From NCBI RefSeq assembly GCF_002188465.1, contig NZ_NINW01000022.1, positions 124,001 to 188,000 of the forward strand: a stretch of DNA of 64,000 bases. The letters run 5' to 3'. Every line of letters starts with the position of its first letter. The stretch's first letter is position 1. Position numbers and translations under genes: made by a program. The DNA is from Pigmentiphaga sp. NML080357 (GTDB taxonomy: Bacteria; Pseudomonadota; Gammaproteobacteria; Burkholderiales; Burkholderiaceae_B). The notes under the pieces were generated by a model, which saw only the letters and a list, made by a program, of their open reading frames with translations, did no database searches and was not told where the DNA came from. Below, piece by piece: positions 45,657 through 53,661 of this stretch.

Positions 45657-46715
45657 ATGAACAATCCCAGGCAAGAGCCGGCGCCTGCCGCCGACAGGGC
45701 GGCGCGCGAGGCGTTCTACGCCCGCATCGGCGCGGACAATCTCGCGCCGCTGTGGGAACAGCTGCACAACCTGGTCACCCGGACGCCGCGTTCCGATTGC
45801 CAGCCGGCGCATTGGTCGTATGCCAAGGTGCGGCCCTATCTGACCGAGGCAACCTCGCTCATTACCGCCGAGGAAGCCGAGCGTCGCGTGCTCATTCTCG
45901 AGAACCCGGGCCTGCGGGGCAAGGCGGCCATCACGACGTCGCTTTATGCCGGCCTGCAGGCCATCCTGCCGGGCGAAGTCGCCAGGGCGCATCGCCACAG
46001 CCAGGCCGCGCTGCGCCTGATCCTGGAAGGCAGCGGGGCCTACACCTCGGTGGACGGCGAGAAGACCATCATGCGGCGCGGCGACTTCGTCACCACGCCG
46101 TCGTGGACCTGGCACGACCACGGCAACGACAGCGACGCGCCCATGATCTGGCTCGACGGACTGGATGTGCAATTGGTCGGCATGCTGGATGCCAGCTTCG
46201 CCGAGTCCTCGTCCGCCGACCGCCAGGAGTTGCAGCGCCCGGTGGGAGATAGCCTGCTGCGTTATGGAAACGGCCTGGCTCCCGTGGACTGGACGCCTCC
46301 GGCCAATCGCGCCTCGCCGCTGTTCTGCTATCCGTACCAGCGCACGCGCGAGTCGCTGCGGGGCATGCAGGCCGCCGGCGCGCCCGACACGCATCACGGC
46401 TACAAGCTGCGCTACGTGGACCCGCTCACCGGCGGATCGCCCATGCCGACCATGGGCGCCTATGCGCAGCTGCTGCCCAGGGATTTTTCCACGGCGCCTT
46501 ATCGCTGCTCGTCCGGCACCGTGTTCGCGGTGCTCGAGGGGCGGGTCGAGGCCGTGCTGGACGACCGCGTCTTCGTGGCCGAACCCAATGACGTCTTCGT
46601 CATCCCCAGCTGGGCGTCGCACCGGCTGGTGGCGCGCGAGCCGTCGGTCCTGTTCAGCTTCTCCGACCGCCCGGTCCAGGAACTACTGGGCCTGTGGCGC
46701 GAAAGCCGGGATTGA
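45657..46715 (+). CDS. Gentisate 1,2-dioxygenase
   Basis: A 352-residue bicupin iron dioxygenase that opens gentisate to maleylpyruvate. Metal ligands in the first cupin are His112 and His114 (AHRHSQAALRLILEGSGAYT) with His153/155 (WTWHDHGND). The second cupin (GTVFAVLEGRVEAVLDDRVF, VIPSWASHRLVA) lacks the full ligand set, as in the family. WSYAKVRPYLTEATSLI is typical of gentisate dioxygenases. Start 45657 has GGAGGAGAC before it. Its product feeds the FAH-family hydrolase encoded 29 bp upstream. Confidence 0.92.
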   Translation: MNNPRQEPAPAADRAAREAFYARIGADNLAPLWEQLHNLVTRTPRSDCQPAHWSYAKVRPYLTEATSLITAEEAERRVLILENPGLRGKAAITTSLYAGLQAILPGEVARAHRHSQAALRLILEGSGAYTSVDGEKTIMRRGDFVTTPSWTWHDHGNDSDAPMIWLDGLDVQLVGMLDASFAESSSADRQELQRPVGDSLLRYGNGLAPVDWTPPANRASPLFCYPYQRTRESLRGMQAAGAPDTHHGYKLRYVDPLTGGSPMPTMGAYAQLLPRDFSTAPYRCSSGTVFAVLEGRVEAVLDDRVFVAEPNDVFVIPSWASHRLVAREPSVLFSFSDRPVQELLGLWRESRD

Positions 46716-46810
46716 CCCGGATCGCCGGCGTCCATCACCTCATGCTCCTGCGGCGGGCGCCATGCCGTCCGCCCAGCCTCGAATCACTTCAGTTACCGTA
46801 GAACCGAATC

Positions 46811-48016
46811 ATGCAACAGCATCCCGTCGTCATTTCCGGAGCCGGCCCCGTAGGGCTGGTGGCCGCCCTGTCGCTGGCGCAGAAGGGCGTGGAAGTCGTC
46901 ATCCTCGAAAGCGAGGACCACATCCCGCAGGATCTCAGGGCGGGCACCTTCCACCCCCCCACGGTCGAGATGCTCGACACGCTGGGCATAGGCGAGACCT
47001 TGCGGGGACGGGCCCTGCGCGTGCCCGAGTGGCAGATACGCGATCGCAAAGAGGGACTCGTGGCCCAGTTCGACCTGGGCATGATCGCCGACCTGACGCC
47101 CTATCCCTTCCGGCTGCACGTGGAGCAGCACAAGTTGTCCGCCATCGTGGCCGAGGCCCTGCGCGGACACCGCAACGCACGATTGCTGTTCTCGCACCAG
47201 TGCGCCGGATACGAGCAGGATGCCGACGGCGTCACGGTCCGGGTCTCCGGTCCCGATGGCGCGCAGGAGATTCGCGCCAGCTATCTCATCGGCGCCGATG
47301 GCGCGCGCAGCATCGTGCGCAAGACCATGGGTACCGAGTTCGAGGGCTTCACGTGGCCGGAACGATTCCTCGTCTTTGCCACCCGCTATGACCTGCGCGA
47401 GCAGGGCTATACCGGCAACGCCTATATCGCCGACCCCGACGAGTGGAGCGCCATCTTCATCCAGCCTCACGACGGGCCTCCGCCGATCTGGCGCATCGCG
47501 TTTCCCATCGGCCCCGACATGGACGAGGCCGATGTCCTCACACCCGAGTTCGTCCAGGGCAAGATCAAGGGCTTCCTGTCGCCCGACCGCGACTATGACA
47601 TCCCCTACAAGAGCGTGTACCGGGTGCACCAGCGTGTCGCCAAGGATTTCCGCGACCGGCGCGTGTTCCTGGCTGGCGACGCCGCGCACGTGAACAACCC
47701 GCTGGGAGGGATGGGCCTGAACAGCGGCATCCACGACGCCATGAACCTGACGGGGAAGCTGGCCGAGGTCATGCTGCATGGCGCGCCCGACGACCTGCTC
47801 GACCGCTATCACCGGCAGCGCCGCACCGTGAACGTGGAGTACGTGCAGGCCATCACCATACGGAACAAGCGCCTGCTGGAAGAGCGGGATCCCGACGTGC
47901 GGCGGCAGCGCCTGGACGAACTGCGCGCCACGGTGGCCGACAAGAATGCGCACCGGCAGTACCTCATCAATTCGTCCATGATCGCCAGCGTGCGGCGGGC
48001 CAACGAGATCCAGTAG
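46811..48016 (+). CDS. FAD-dependent aromatic hydroxylase (3-hydroxybenzoate 6-hydroxylase-like)
   Basis: A 401-residue group A flavin monooxygenase. It has the dinucleotide motif GAGPVG (10-15), the DG motif in GADGARSIVRK, and the GD motif in FLAGDAAHVNNPLGGMGLNS. Next to gentisate dioxygenase, hydroxylation of a monohydroxybenzoate to gentisate is the natural role; para-hydroxylation of 3-hydroxybenzoate or a salicylate-type reaction are the candidates. The family also contains many other aromatic hydroxylases, so the substrate is inferred from context only. Confidence 0.85.
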   Translation: MQQHPVVISGAGPVGLVAALSLAQKGVEVVILESEDHIPQDLRAGTFHPPTVEMLDTLGIGETLRGRALRVPEWQIRDRKEGLVAQFDLGMIADLTPYPFRLHVEQHKLSAIVAEALRGHRNARLLFSHQCAGYEQDADGVTVRVSGPDGAQEIRASYLIGADGARSIVRKTMGTEFEGFTWPERFLVFATRYDLREQGYTGNAYIADPDEWSAIFIQPHDGPPPIWRIAFPIGPDMDEADVLTPEFVQGKIKGFLSPDRDYDIPYKSVYRVHQRVAKDFRDRRVFLAGDAAHVNNPLGGMGLNSGIHDAMNLTGKLAEVMLHGAPDDLLDRYHRQRRTVNVEYVQAITIRNKRLLEERDPDVRRQRLDELRATVADKNAHRQYLINSSMIASVRRANEIQ

Positions 48017-48059
48017 CCTGCGCCCGGGCCGCATCACCAGGAAAAGAGAGGAGACCACC

Positions 48060-49058
48060 ATGCAGGATTTCGTACCGCGTCCGCAGCGCCGGACATTCAT
48101 CGCCGCGCTGGCCGCCGGCGCGCTCGCGCCAGGGCGCCTGCCGGCCGCCCAGGACACGCTGGGGCTGGCGGACAAGACCGTCCAGGTCATCGTGCCCTTC
48201 ACCCCGGGGACCACGCCCGACCTGTGCGCACGGCTTTTTTCGCCCAGGCTGGCGGAGCAGTCGGGCCGCACCTTCGTGGTCGAGAACAAGCCGGGGGCTT
48301 CCGGCATCATCGGCCTGGCCGCGGTCGCCAAGGCCGCGCCCGACGGCCATACCATCGCCTTCAGTACCAATACCGCGTTGACGCTGCCGCTGGTGTATTC
48401 CTCGGTGCCGTTCGACGTCATCGACAGCTTTGCGCCCATCGCCATGCTGGGGTCGACCAACTTCGCGCTGTGCGTGCATCCCTCGCTCGGCGTGTCGACG
48501 CTCGCGCAGTTCATCGAATACGTCAAGCGCCACCCGGGTTCGGTCAACTACGGTTCGCCCGGCAAGGGGACATTCCATCACCTGTGCATGGAAATGCTGG
48601 TGGCGCAGCTGGGCCTGAACATGGTGCACGTGCCCTACAAGGGGTCGGCCGGCGCCACGACGGACCTGCTTGCCGGCCACATCAAGGCCATGTTCCAGCC
48701 GATGCACGTGGCCGTGCCCTACCAGCAGGAAAAGCGCCTGGTCATCCTGGGCGCTTCCCGGCGGGAGCAGGACCCGACCTACGCCTCCATCGCGCCGCTC
48801 GCCGCGGCGGGCCTGCCCAACTACGACGCCGATGCCTGGTACGCCGTGTGGGGGCCGAGGGGCATGAAGGGCGAGCAGGTGGGGCGCTACAACGCCGCGT
48901 TCAACCGCCTGCTGGAGAACCAGGAAGTCCGCGCCACGCTGGTCAAGCAGGGCGTCACCCCGCGACCGATGAGCCCGCAGGCCCTGGGGGATCTGTCGAA
49001 GGCCGAGCTGGCCAAGTGGCGAGAAGTGACCAAGGCCGCCAATATCCTGCCGGAGTAG
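48060..49058 (+). CDS. Bug/TctC-family receptor with a Tat-like signal
   Basis: A 332-residue Bug receptor whose N-terminus MQDFVPRPQRRTFIAALAAG carries RRTFIA, a twin-arginine-type motif, before the hydrophobic stretch. The mature protein has the expected VQVIVPFTPGTTPD, FVVENKPGASG, DGHTIAFST and VPYKGSAGATTD. It is the last gene of the gentisate operon, 43 bp after the hydroxylase, and probably binds the aromatic or hydroxybenzoate substrate. No permease genes accompany it. Confidence 0.9.
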   Translation: MQDFVPRPQRRTFIAALAAGALAPGRLPAAQDTLGLADKTVQVIVPFTPGTTPDLCARLFSPRLAEQSGRTFVVENKPGASGIIGLAAVAKAAPDGHTIAFSTNTALTLPLVYSSVPFDVIDSFAPIAMLGSTNFALCVHPSLGVSTLAQFIEYVKRHPGSVNYGSPGKGTFHHLCMEMLVAQLGLNMVHVPYKGSAGATTDLLAGHIKAMFQPMHVAVPYQQEKRLVILGASRREQDPTYASIAPLAAAGLPNYDADAWYAVWGPRGMKGEQVGRYNAAFNRLLENQEVRATLVKQGVTPRPMSPQALGDLSKAELAKWREVTKAANILPE

Positions 49059-49093
49059 CCCCGGGGGCGGTACTCTGATACATGTTGTCGTAA

Positions 49094-49132
49094 AAAAGCA
49101 ACAGCCCCGGTCCGCATCGGGACCGGGGCTGT
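49094..49132 (-). terminator. Rho-independent terminator
   Basis: A perfect 13-bp stem ACAGCCCCGGTCC / GGACCGGGGCTGT with a 6-nt loop. On the minus strand it is followed by GC and TTTTTT, so it ends transcription of the glycine-zipper gene; it may also serve the convergent gentisate operon. Confidence 0.88.
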
Positions 49133-49171
49133 CGAGGCACCGGGGCTAGCCGGCCGAGGCCGGCGGGGGGC

Positions 49172-49399
49172 TTAGCGGCGCTTGCCGATCTGGTCGCCCA
49201 CGACGCCGCCGATGGCGGCGCCGCCCACCGTGCCCAGAATCCCGCCGTTGGTGAGCGCCGCGCCCGCGACGCCGCCTACGCCGGCGCCGACCACCGTGCT
49301 TTTCTGCCGGCCGGACATGCTGTCCCAACTGGCACACCCGGCAGCCGAGACCACGACGGCGGCCCCGATCATCAGCTTGGCAACAAGATTCGCTTTCAT
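49172..49399 (-). CDS. Glycine-zipper lipoprotein (OsmB/SlyB-like)
   Basis: A 75-residue lipoprotein: lipobox VSAAGCAS (Cys22), then a glycine-zipper membrane segment VVGAGVGGVAGAALTNGGIL with GxxxG spacing, ending DQIGKRR. Small proteins of this type sit in the outer membrane and are often stress-induced. The start ATG 49399 has a short leader and the upstream frame is not signal-like. A strong terminator follows, so it is monocistronic. Confidence 0.85.
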   Translation of the reverse strand: MKANLVAKLMIGAAVVVSAAGCASWDSMSGRQKSTVVGAGVGGVAGAALTNGGILGTVGGAAIGGVVGDQIGKRR

Positions 49400-49615
49400 G
49401 GGTGACTCCCTAAGTGCGTTGTGTGTATGGCAGCGTCGATGACGGCGCCGCTGCTTGGAATAACAGTGACAGATTCGCCTCCCGCTGTCTGTGAACGAAC
49501 TCGACAAGCATTACACAAAGTAACCCCATCCGCGTACATCCGGAAGCCTGTGGGGACTCGAATCCCGCCACGATTAGGCTTATGCTGCAAAGACTGCGAA
49601 CTCGGAGAATTTTCG

Positions 49616-50437
49616 GTGGACGCTGTTGCTACTGCGATGCCCTGGCGGCTGGAAGACATCGATCTTTCGCGCATCGACCCGGGCTTGGTCAAACAGGACG
49701 AGACGCTGTTCTTCCTGCTGTGCAGCGCCTCGTTCATAGAAAGCGGTTCCGACCTCTATACGCGAAACCTCGTCGATTACTATCGCGACGACCAGGACGT
49801 GGCCGACTGGCTCGGACTGCATTGGGAACCGGAGGAACTCCAGCACGGGCGCGCGCTGCGCGCGTATATCGAGCACGTCTGGCCCGATTTCGACTGGGAG
49901 AGCGCCTTCAACAGCTTCTTCGGCGAGTATTCCCAACGCTGCACGCTGGAGGAGTTCGAACCCACGAAGGCGCTCGAACTGGCCGCGCGCTGCGTGGTCG
50001 AGATGGGAACGGCCACGCTTTACCGCAGCCTGGCCGAATACTCGCCCGAACCGGTGCTGCGCGAGCTGACCACTCACATCAGGACGGACGAAGTCCGCCA
50101 CTACAAGTACTTCTACCTCTATTTCAACCGCTACAACACCCTGGAAGGCAACGGCCGGATGAAGGTGCTGGGGGCGCTGGTGCGGCGGCTCCTGGAGATC
50201 CGCAACGACGACGCCGAATGCGCGATCCGCCACGTACTCAACCACCGCGATCCCGCCCACGCCAACGACAAGGCGACCATCGACCGCATCAACGCCGATG
50301 CCCGGCGGCTGGTCCAGCGCAACGTGAGCGCCGACATGAGCGTGAAGATGTTCCTCAAGCCCCTGAACCTGCCGCCGCGCATGCAGAACGGCATAGAAGT
50401 GCCGCTGACGCGGATGGTGCATTACGCCCTGCGTTGA
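49616..50437 (+). CDS. Ferritin-like/di-iron fold protein, unknown
   Basis: A 273-residue mostly helical protein with two EXXH-like sites, EELQHGRALRAY (about residue 80) and DEVRHYKYFYLYF (about 160), plus CVVEMGTATLYRSLAEYS between them, suggesting a four-helix di-iron protein related to fatty-acid desaturase-like or oxidase-like families. The GTG at 49616 is chosen because CGGAGAATTTTCG precedes it; the ATG at 49637 is the alternative. No partner gene reveals its reaction. Its 3' end overlaps the opposite-strand gene at 50422 by 16 bp. Confidence 0.7.
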   Translation: MDAVATAMPWRLEDIDLSRIDPGLVKQDETLFFLLCSASFIESGSDLYTRNLVDYYRDDQDVADWLGLHWEPEELQHGRALRAYIEHVWPDFDWESAFNSFFGEYSQRCTLEEFEPTKALELAARCVVEMGTATLYRSLAEYSPEPVLRELTTHIRTDEVRHYKYFYLYFNRYNTLEGNGRMKVLGALVRRLLEIRNDDAECAIRHVLNHRDPAHANDKATIDRINADARRLVQRNVSADMSVKMFLKPLNLPPRMQNGIEVPLTRMVHYALR

Positions 50438-50805
50438 GCGCCGGCCGAGGGCCGGCCCAGGGTCTCGGCATGGCGGCCATGCAGGTAGTTGATGATCTCG
50501 TCGGCGCGTTCGGCCGGCCAGTTCCAGATCTCGGTCCATGGCAGGTAAGAGGCGATGGCGAAGTCGCGCTTGAGCGCGGCCACGACGGCACCATACGCTG
50601 CATAGCCGAAACGCGCCTCGCGCGCCTTGCCGAGCTCGGCAAGCGCCGATTCGATGCGGCGGCGCAGGTCGGGGTCGGCGCCTATGGTGCCGGGCGCATG
50701 GCCGGCGTCGAACAGGCCGGCTGCGCCGCTATCGGAAAACGCTGGCTGGTTCACGGCATCGTTCCTTGGCATGACTGTGCGGCAGATCGAATGGAGGTCC
50801 GTCAT
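50422..50805 (-). CDS. Small cytoplasmic protein, unknown
   Basis: A 127-residue soluble protein (MTDLHSICRTVMPRNDAVNQ at the start; SYLPWTEIWNWPAERADEII near the end). I do not recognise a family. The start overlaps the stop of the PepSY gene upstream by four bases (ATGA), so the two are probably co-translated. An internal Met 11 codons later (MPRNDAV) is another possible start. Its tail overlaps the convergent ferritin-like gene. Confidence 0.55.
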   Translation of the reverse strand: MTDLHSICRTVMPRNDAVNQPAFSDSGAAGLFDAGHAPGTIGADPDLRRRIESALAELGKAREARFGYAAYGAVVAALKRDFAIASYLPWTEIWNWPAERADEIINYLHGRHAETLGRPSAGAQRRA

Positions 50806-51098
50806 TTGCGGCCCCGGTGGGGCAGCCAGTCGGAAGGCTTGACCACTTCGCCGCTGCTCGGGTCGAGATACAGCTTGACCTTGGCGCCGTTCTTGTCGAA
50901 GCCTTCCACTTCCCAGCAACCGTCGTCGGGTTCCACTTCGCGCACGTCGTAGCCCAGCTCCTCGGCCTTGCGGATGGCCTGGTCGATCGGAATCCAGCGT
51001 TCGCGCGGCACGTAGGCGCACTTGTCGGCGGCCAGCGCGGCGGTGCCGGTGGCGCCGGTGGCGGCAAGGGCGATAATCAGGGCGGGCAACATGCGCAT
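50802..51098 (-). CDS. PepSY-domain periplasmic protein
   Basis: A 98-residue protein with a signal peptide (MRMLPALIIALAATGATG, cleaved after ALAA) and one PepSY-like repeat: WIPIDQAIRKAEELGYDV, then GCWEVEGFDKNGAKVKLYLDPSSGEVV. Such domains often inhibit peptidases or act as periplasmic inputs for sensor kinases. Start 51098 has GAGG six bases before it; ATG 51110 would extend by four residues. It diverges from a second PepSY gene that heads a two-component operon. Confidence 0.85.
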   Translation of the reverse strand: MRMLPALIIALAATGATGTAALAADKCAYVPRERWIPIDQAIRKAEELGYDVREVEPDDGCWEVEGFDKNGAKVKLYLDPSSGEVVKPSDWLPHRGRK

Positions 51099-51214
51099 GG
51101 CGGTCCTCATCGGTGGGTGGTTGTCTATGGCTGGCAGAATAGCCATCGGCCGCCCCGTCTTCCTGACCGTCCATGTCAGCGTTTTATCAGCCAGCGCCTG
51201 TTAGTGTGCGTCCC

Positions 51215-51559
51215 ATGTTCTCGAGACTCCCTCCCCGCCGCCCGCGGTTCGTGCCGTGCCTGGCTGCGCCGTTGCTGGCGATCGCACTCGCCTGTGCGGC
51301 GGCGCCCGTTTCCGCGCGCGACGACCATTGCAAGAAGGACCAGGACTGCGCCCGGGCGGCGCTGGTGCACGGCGAGATCCGCCCGCTGTCGGAGGTGCTG
51401 GGCGTGGTGCGCGACAAGGTGCCGGGCGATATCATTGAGATCGAGCTCGACCGCGAAGACGGTATCTGGGTCTATGAAGTCAAGGTGCTGCCTTCGAGCG
51501 GCCGCCGCAAGAAACTGGAAATCGATGCCCGCACTCTCGAAATCCTCAAGATCAAATAA
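51215..51559 (+). CDS. PepSY-domain protein heading a two-component operon
   Basis: A 114-residue exported protein (hydrophobic FVPCLAAPLLAIALACAAAP, about residues 13-32) with a PepSY-like body IRPLSEVLGVVRDKVPGDII and GIWVYEVKVLPSSGRRKKLE. It is 3 bp before the response-regulator gene, so the three genes form one operon. PepSY proteins next to PhoPQ-like systems probably modulate the sensor in the periplasm. Start 51215 is taken for its signal peptide; the ATG at 51173 would add 14 residues. Confidence 0.83.
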   Translation: MFSRLPPRRPRFVPCLAAPLLAIALACAAAPVSARDDHCKKDQDCARAALVHGEIRPLSEVLGVVRDKVPGDIIEIELDREDGIWVYEVKVLPSSGRRKKLEIDARTLEILKIK

Positions 51560-51562
51560 GCC

Positions 51563-52228
51563 ATGCGCATACTGGTAGTCGAAGACGAGCCGCGCATCGC
51601 CGCCGACATCCGGGCCGGCCTGGAACGCGCGCACTACGCGGTCGACGAAGCTGCCGACGGCGAGAGCGCCTGGTTCCGCGCCGGGACGGAAGACTACGAC
51701 GCCATCGTGCTCGATCTCGGGCTGCCCAAGCTCGACGGGCTCACAGTGCTGAAACGGCTGCGCGCCGCGGATATCGCCACGCCCATCCTGATCCTTACCG
51801 CGCGCGATGGCTGGCGCGACAAGGTCGAGGGCATCGACGCCGGCGCCGACGACTACCTCGCCAAGCCTTTCCAGATGGAAGAACTGCTGGCGCGGCTGCG
51901 CGCCATCACCCGGCGCGCCGCCGGGCAGTCCTCGGCCATCCTGCGCGCCGGGCCGGTGGAGATCGACACCCGCACCCGCCTCGTGACCGTGCACGGCACC
52001 GCCATGACGCTGTCTTCGCTCGAGTACCGCCTGCTCGCCTACTTTCTTCACCACCCGGGCCGGGTCCTGTCGCAGAGCGAGCTCATCGAGCACATCTACG
52101 AGACCGGCAGCGACCGCGACACCAACGCCATCGAGGCCCTGGTCGCCCGGCTGCGCCGCAAGCTGGGTGTGGATCTCATCGAGACGCGGCGCGGCCATGG
52201 CTACCTGATTCCCGACAGCGTCCGATGA
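51563..52228 (+). CDS. OmpR/PhoP-family response regulator
   Basis: A 221-residue regulator. The receiver domain has the acidic pair E7/D8, phosphoacceptor Asp51 (IVLDLGLPKLDG) and Lys101 (LAKPF); the DNA-binding winged helix follows (LSSLEYRLLAYFLHHPGRVL, RRGHGYLI). The layout is that of PhoP/QseB-like regulators. It overlaps the sensor-kinase gene by four bases. Targets are unknown; the divergent PepSY gene is the obvious first candidate. Confidence 0.94.
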   Translation: MRILVVEDEPRIAADIRAGLERAHYAVDEAADGESAWFRAGTEDYDAIVLDLGLPKLDGLTVLKRLRAADIATPILILTARDGWRDKVEGIDAGADDYLAKPFQMEELLARLRAITRRAAGQSSAILRAGPVEIDTRTRLVTVHGTAMTLSSLEYRLLAYFLHHPGRVLSQSELIEHIYETGSDRDTNAIEALVARLRRKLGVDLIETRRGHGYLIPDSVR

Positions 52229-53592
52229 GCCGCCGGTCGCTGCTCGTCAGGCTGGGCTTTGCCGCGGCGCTGATGATCCTGCTGGCGCTGGCCATAGGCG
52301 GCGTGGGCCTGACGCTGATCTTCGACCGGCAGATGGAACGGCGCGCCGTCGCGGAGCTCGATCTCTACCTGAAGGCGCTGGCGGCGCAAGTGCGGGTCGA
52401 AACGGACGGTACGCTGGGACTGGAGGCGTCGCCGACCGATCCCCGCTTCGAGCAGCCCTACGGCGGACTCTATTGGCAGATCGACGGTCCCCGGCGGCAG
52501 CAATTGCGGTCGCGGTCGCTGTGGGATACGGCGCTGCCGACGGCGGTGACCGATCCCGGCCGGCCTGTCCGGGCACGGTGGATCGACGGCCCGGAAAAGA
52601 CGCAGCTGCTCTCGGTGGAGCGCACGATCGCCCTGGACGACAGCGATGCCGGATCGACGGTGCATCTGCTGGTGGCCCTCGATCGCGCCGACCTGCAGGC
52701 CGAGCGTCGTTCGTTCCTGAGCCTGCTGGTTCCTTCCCTGATCGCGCTGGGGCTGCTCCTGATCGTGGCCATGGCCGGCTTCATCCACCTGGCGCTGCGT
52801 CCTTTCCGGGACCTGCGCGCCCGCCTGCAAGCCGTGCGCAGCGGACACAGCCGCGAACTGCCTCGCGACGTGCCCGACGAAGTCCAGCCGGTCGTGGACG
52901 AGCTGAACCGGATGATTGCCTTCCACGATGCCTCGCTGGAACGCGCGCGGACGCAAGCCGGCGATCTCGCGCACGGGCTGAAGACCCCGCTCGCCGTCAT
53001 GGGCGCGGCGGCGCGGCGGGCACGGTCCGGCGGCCAGGAAGCGCTGGCGGACGATATCGACGAACAGGTCAATGCCATGCGGCGCCAGGTCGATCGGACC
53101 CTTGCGCGCGCCCGGGCTGGCATGGCGGCCGCGCTGGGCAACCGCTCGGCTCCGGTGGACGAGGCCGTGCGCAAGACCCTCCGCGCGATCCAGACGCTGC
53201 CGGGCGCGCAGTCCCTCGACTGGGACGAGGACGTTGCCCAGGGCCTCCATTTCGCGGGCGACGAAGGCGACCTGATGGAGCTGCTCGGCAATCTGCTCGA
53301 CAACGCGCGCAAGTGGGCGCGCACGCAGGTCCGGCTGACGGCGCGCGCCGCGCAAGCCGGAGGGTGGACGCTGGTCATCGAGGACGACGGCCCCGGCTTG
53401 CCGGAAGAGGAGACACTGCGCATCGAACGCGGCCGTCGCTGGGACGAATCCCGCCCCGGGACCGGCTTCGGCCTGGCCATCGCCCGCGATCTGGTCGAGG
53501 CCTATCGCGGCACCATGGGATTCTCGCGGTCCCCGGAACTGGGCGGCCTGCGGATCTGCATCACGCTGCCGGGCGCGCGGCGTGACGCCTAG
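52225..53592 (+). CDS. Sensor histidine kinase (PhoQ-like)
   Basis: A 455-residue membrane kinase with helices at about 8-32 and 167-190 enclosing a periplasmic sensor, a HAMP-like linker, and the phosphoacceptor His250 in DLAHGLKTPLAVMG. The ATPase domain shows the N box LLGNLLDNARKWA, G1 IEDDGPGLP and G2 GTGFGLAIARDLVEAY. The HGLKTPL box is typical of the PhoQ/CprS subgroup. With the regulator and PepSY gene upstream it forms a complete signalling operon; the signal is not known. Confidence 0.93.
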   Translation: MSRRSLLVRLGFAAALMILLALAIGGVGLTLIFDRQMERRAVAELDLYLKALAAQVRVETDGTLGLEASPTDPRFEQPYGGLYWQIDGPRRQQLRSRSLWDTALPTAVTDPGRPVRARWIDGPEKTQLLSVERTIALDDSDAGSTVHLLVALDRADLQAERRSFLSLLVPSLIALGLLLIVAMAGFIHLALRPFRDLRARLQAVRSGHSRELPRDVPDEVQPVVDELNRMIAFHDASLERARTQAGDLAHGLKTPLAVMGAAARRARSGGQEALADDIDEQVNAMRRQVDRTLARARAGMAAALGNRSAPVDEAVRKTLRAIQTLPGAQSLDWDEDVAQGLHFAGDEGDLMELLGNLLDNARKWARTQVRLTARAAQAGGWTLVIEDDGPGLPEEETLRIERGRRWDESRPGTGFGLAIARDLVEAYRGTMGFSRSPELGGLRICITLPGARRDA

Positions 53593-53661
53593 TCCGCGCT
53601 GCAAGGCGCCTGGCGCCTCGCCCGTGCGACGTACGCGGCACCGTGTCCGGAAACTCGCGGC

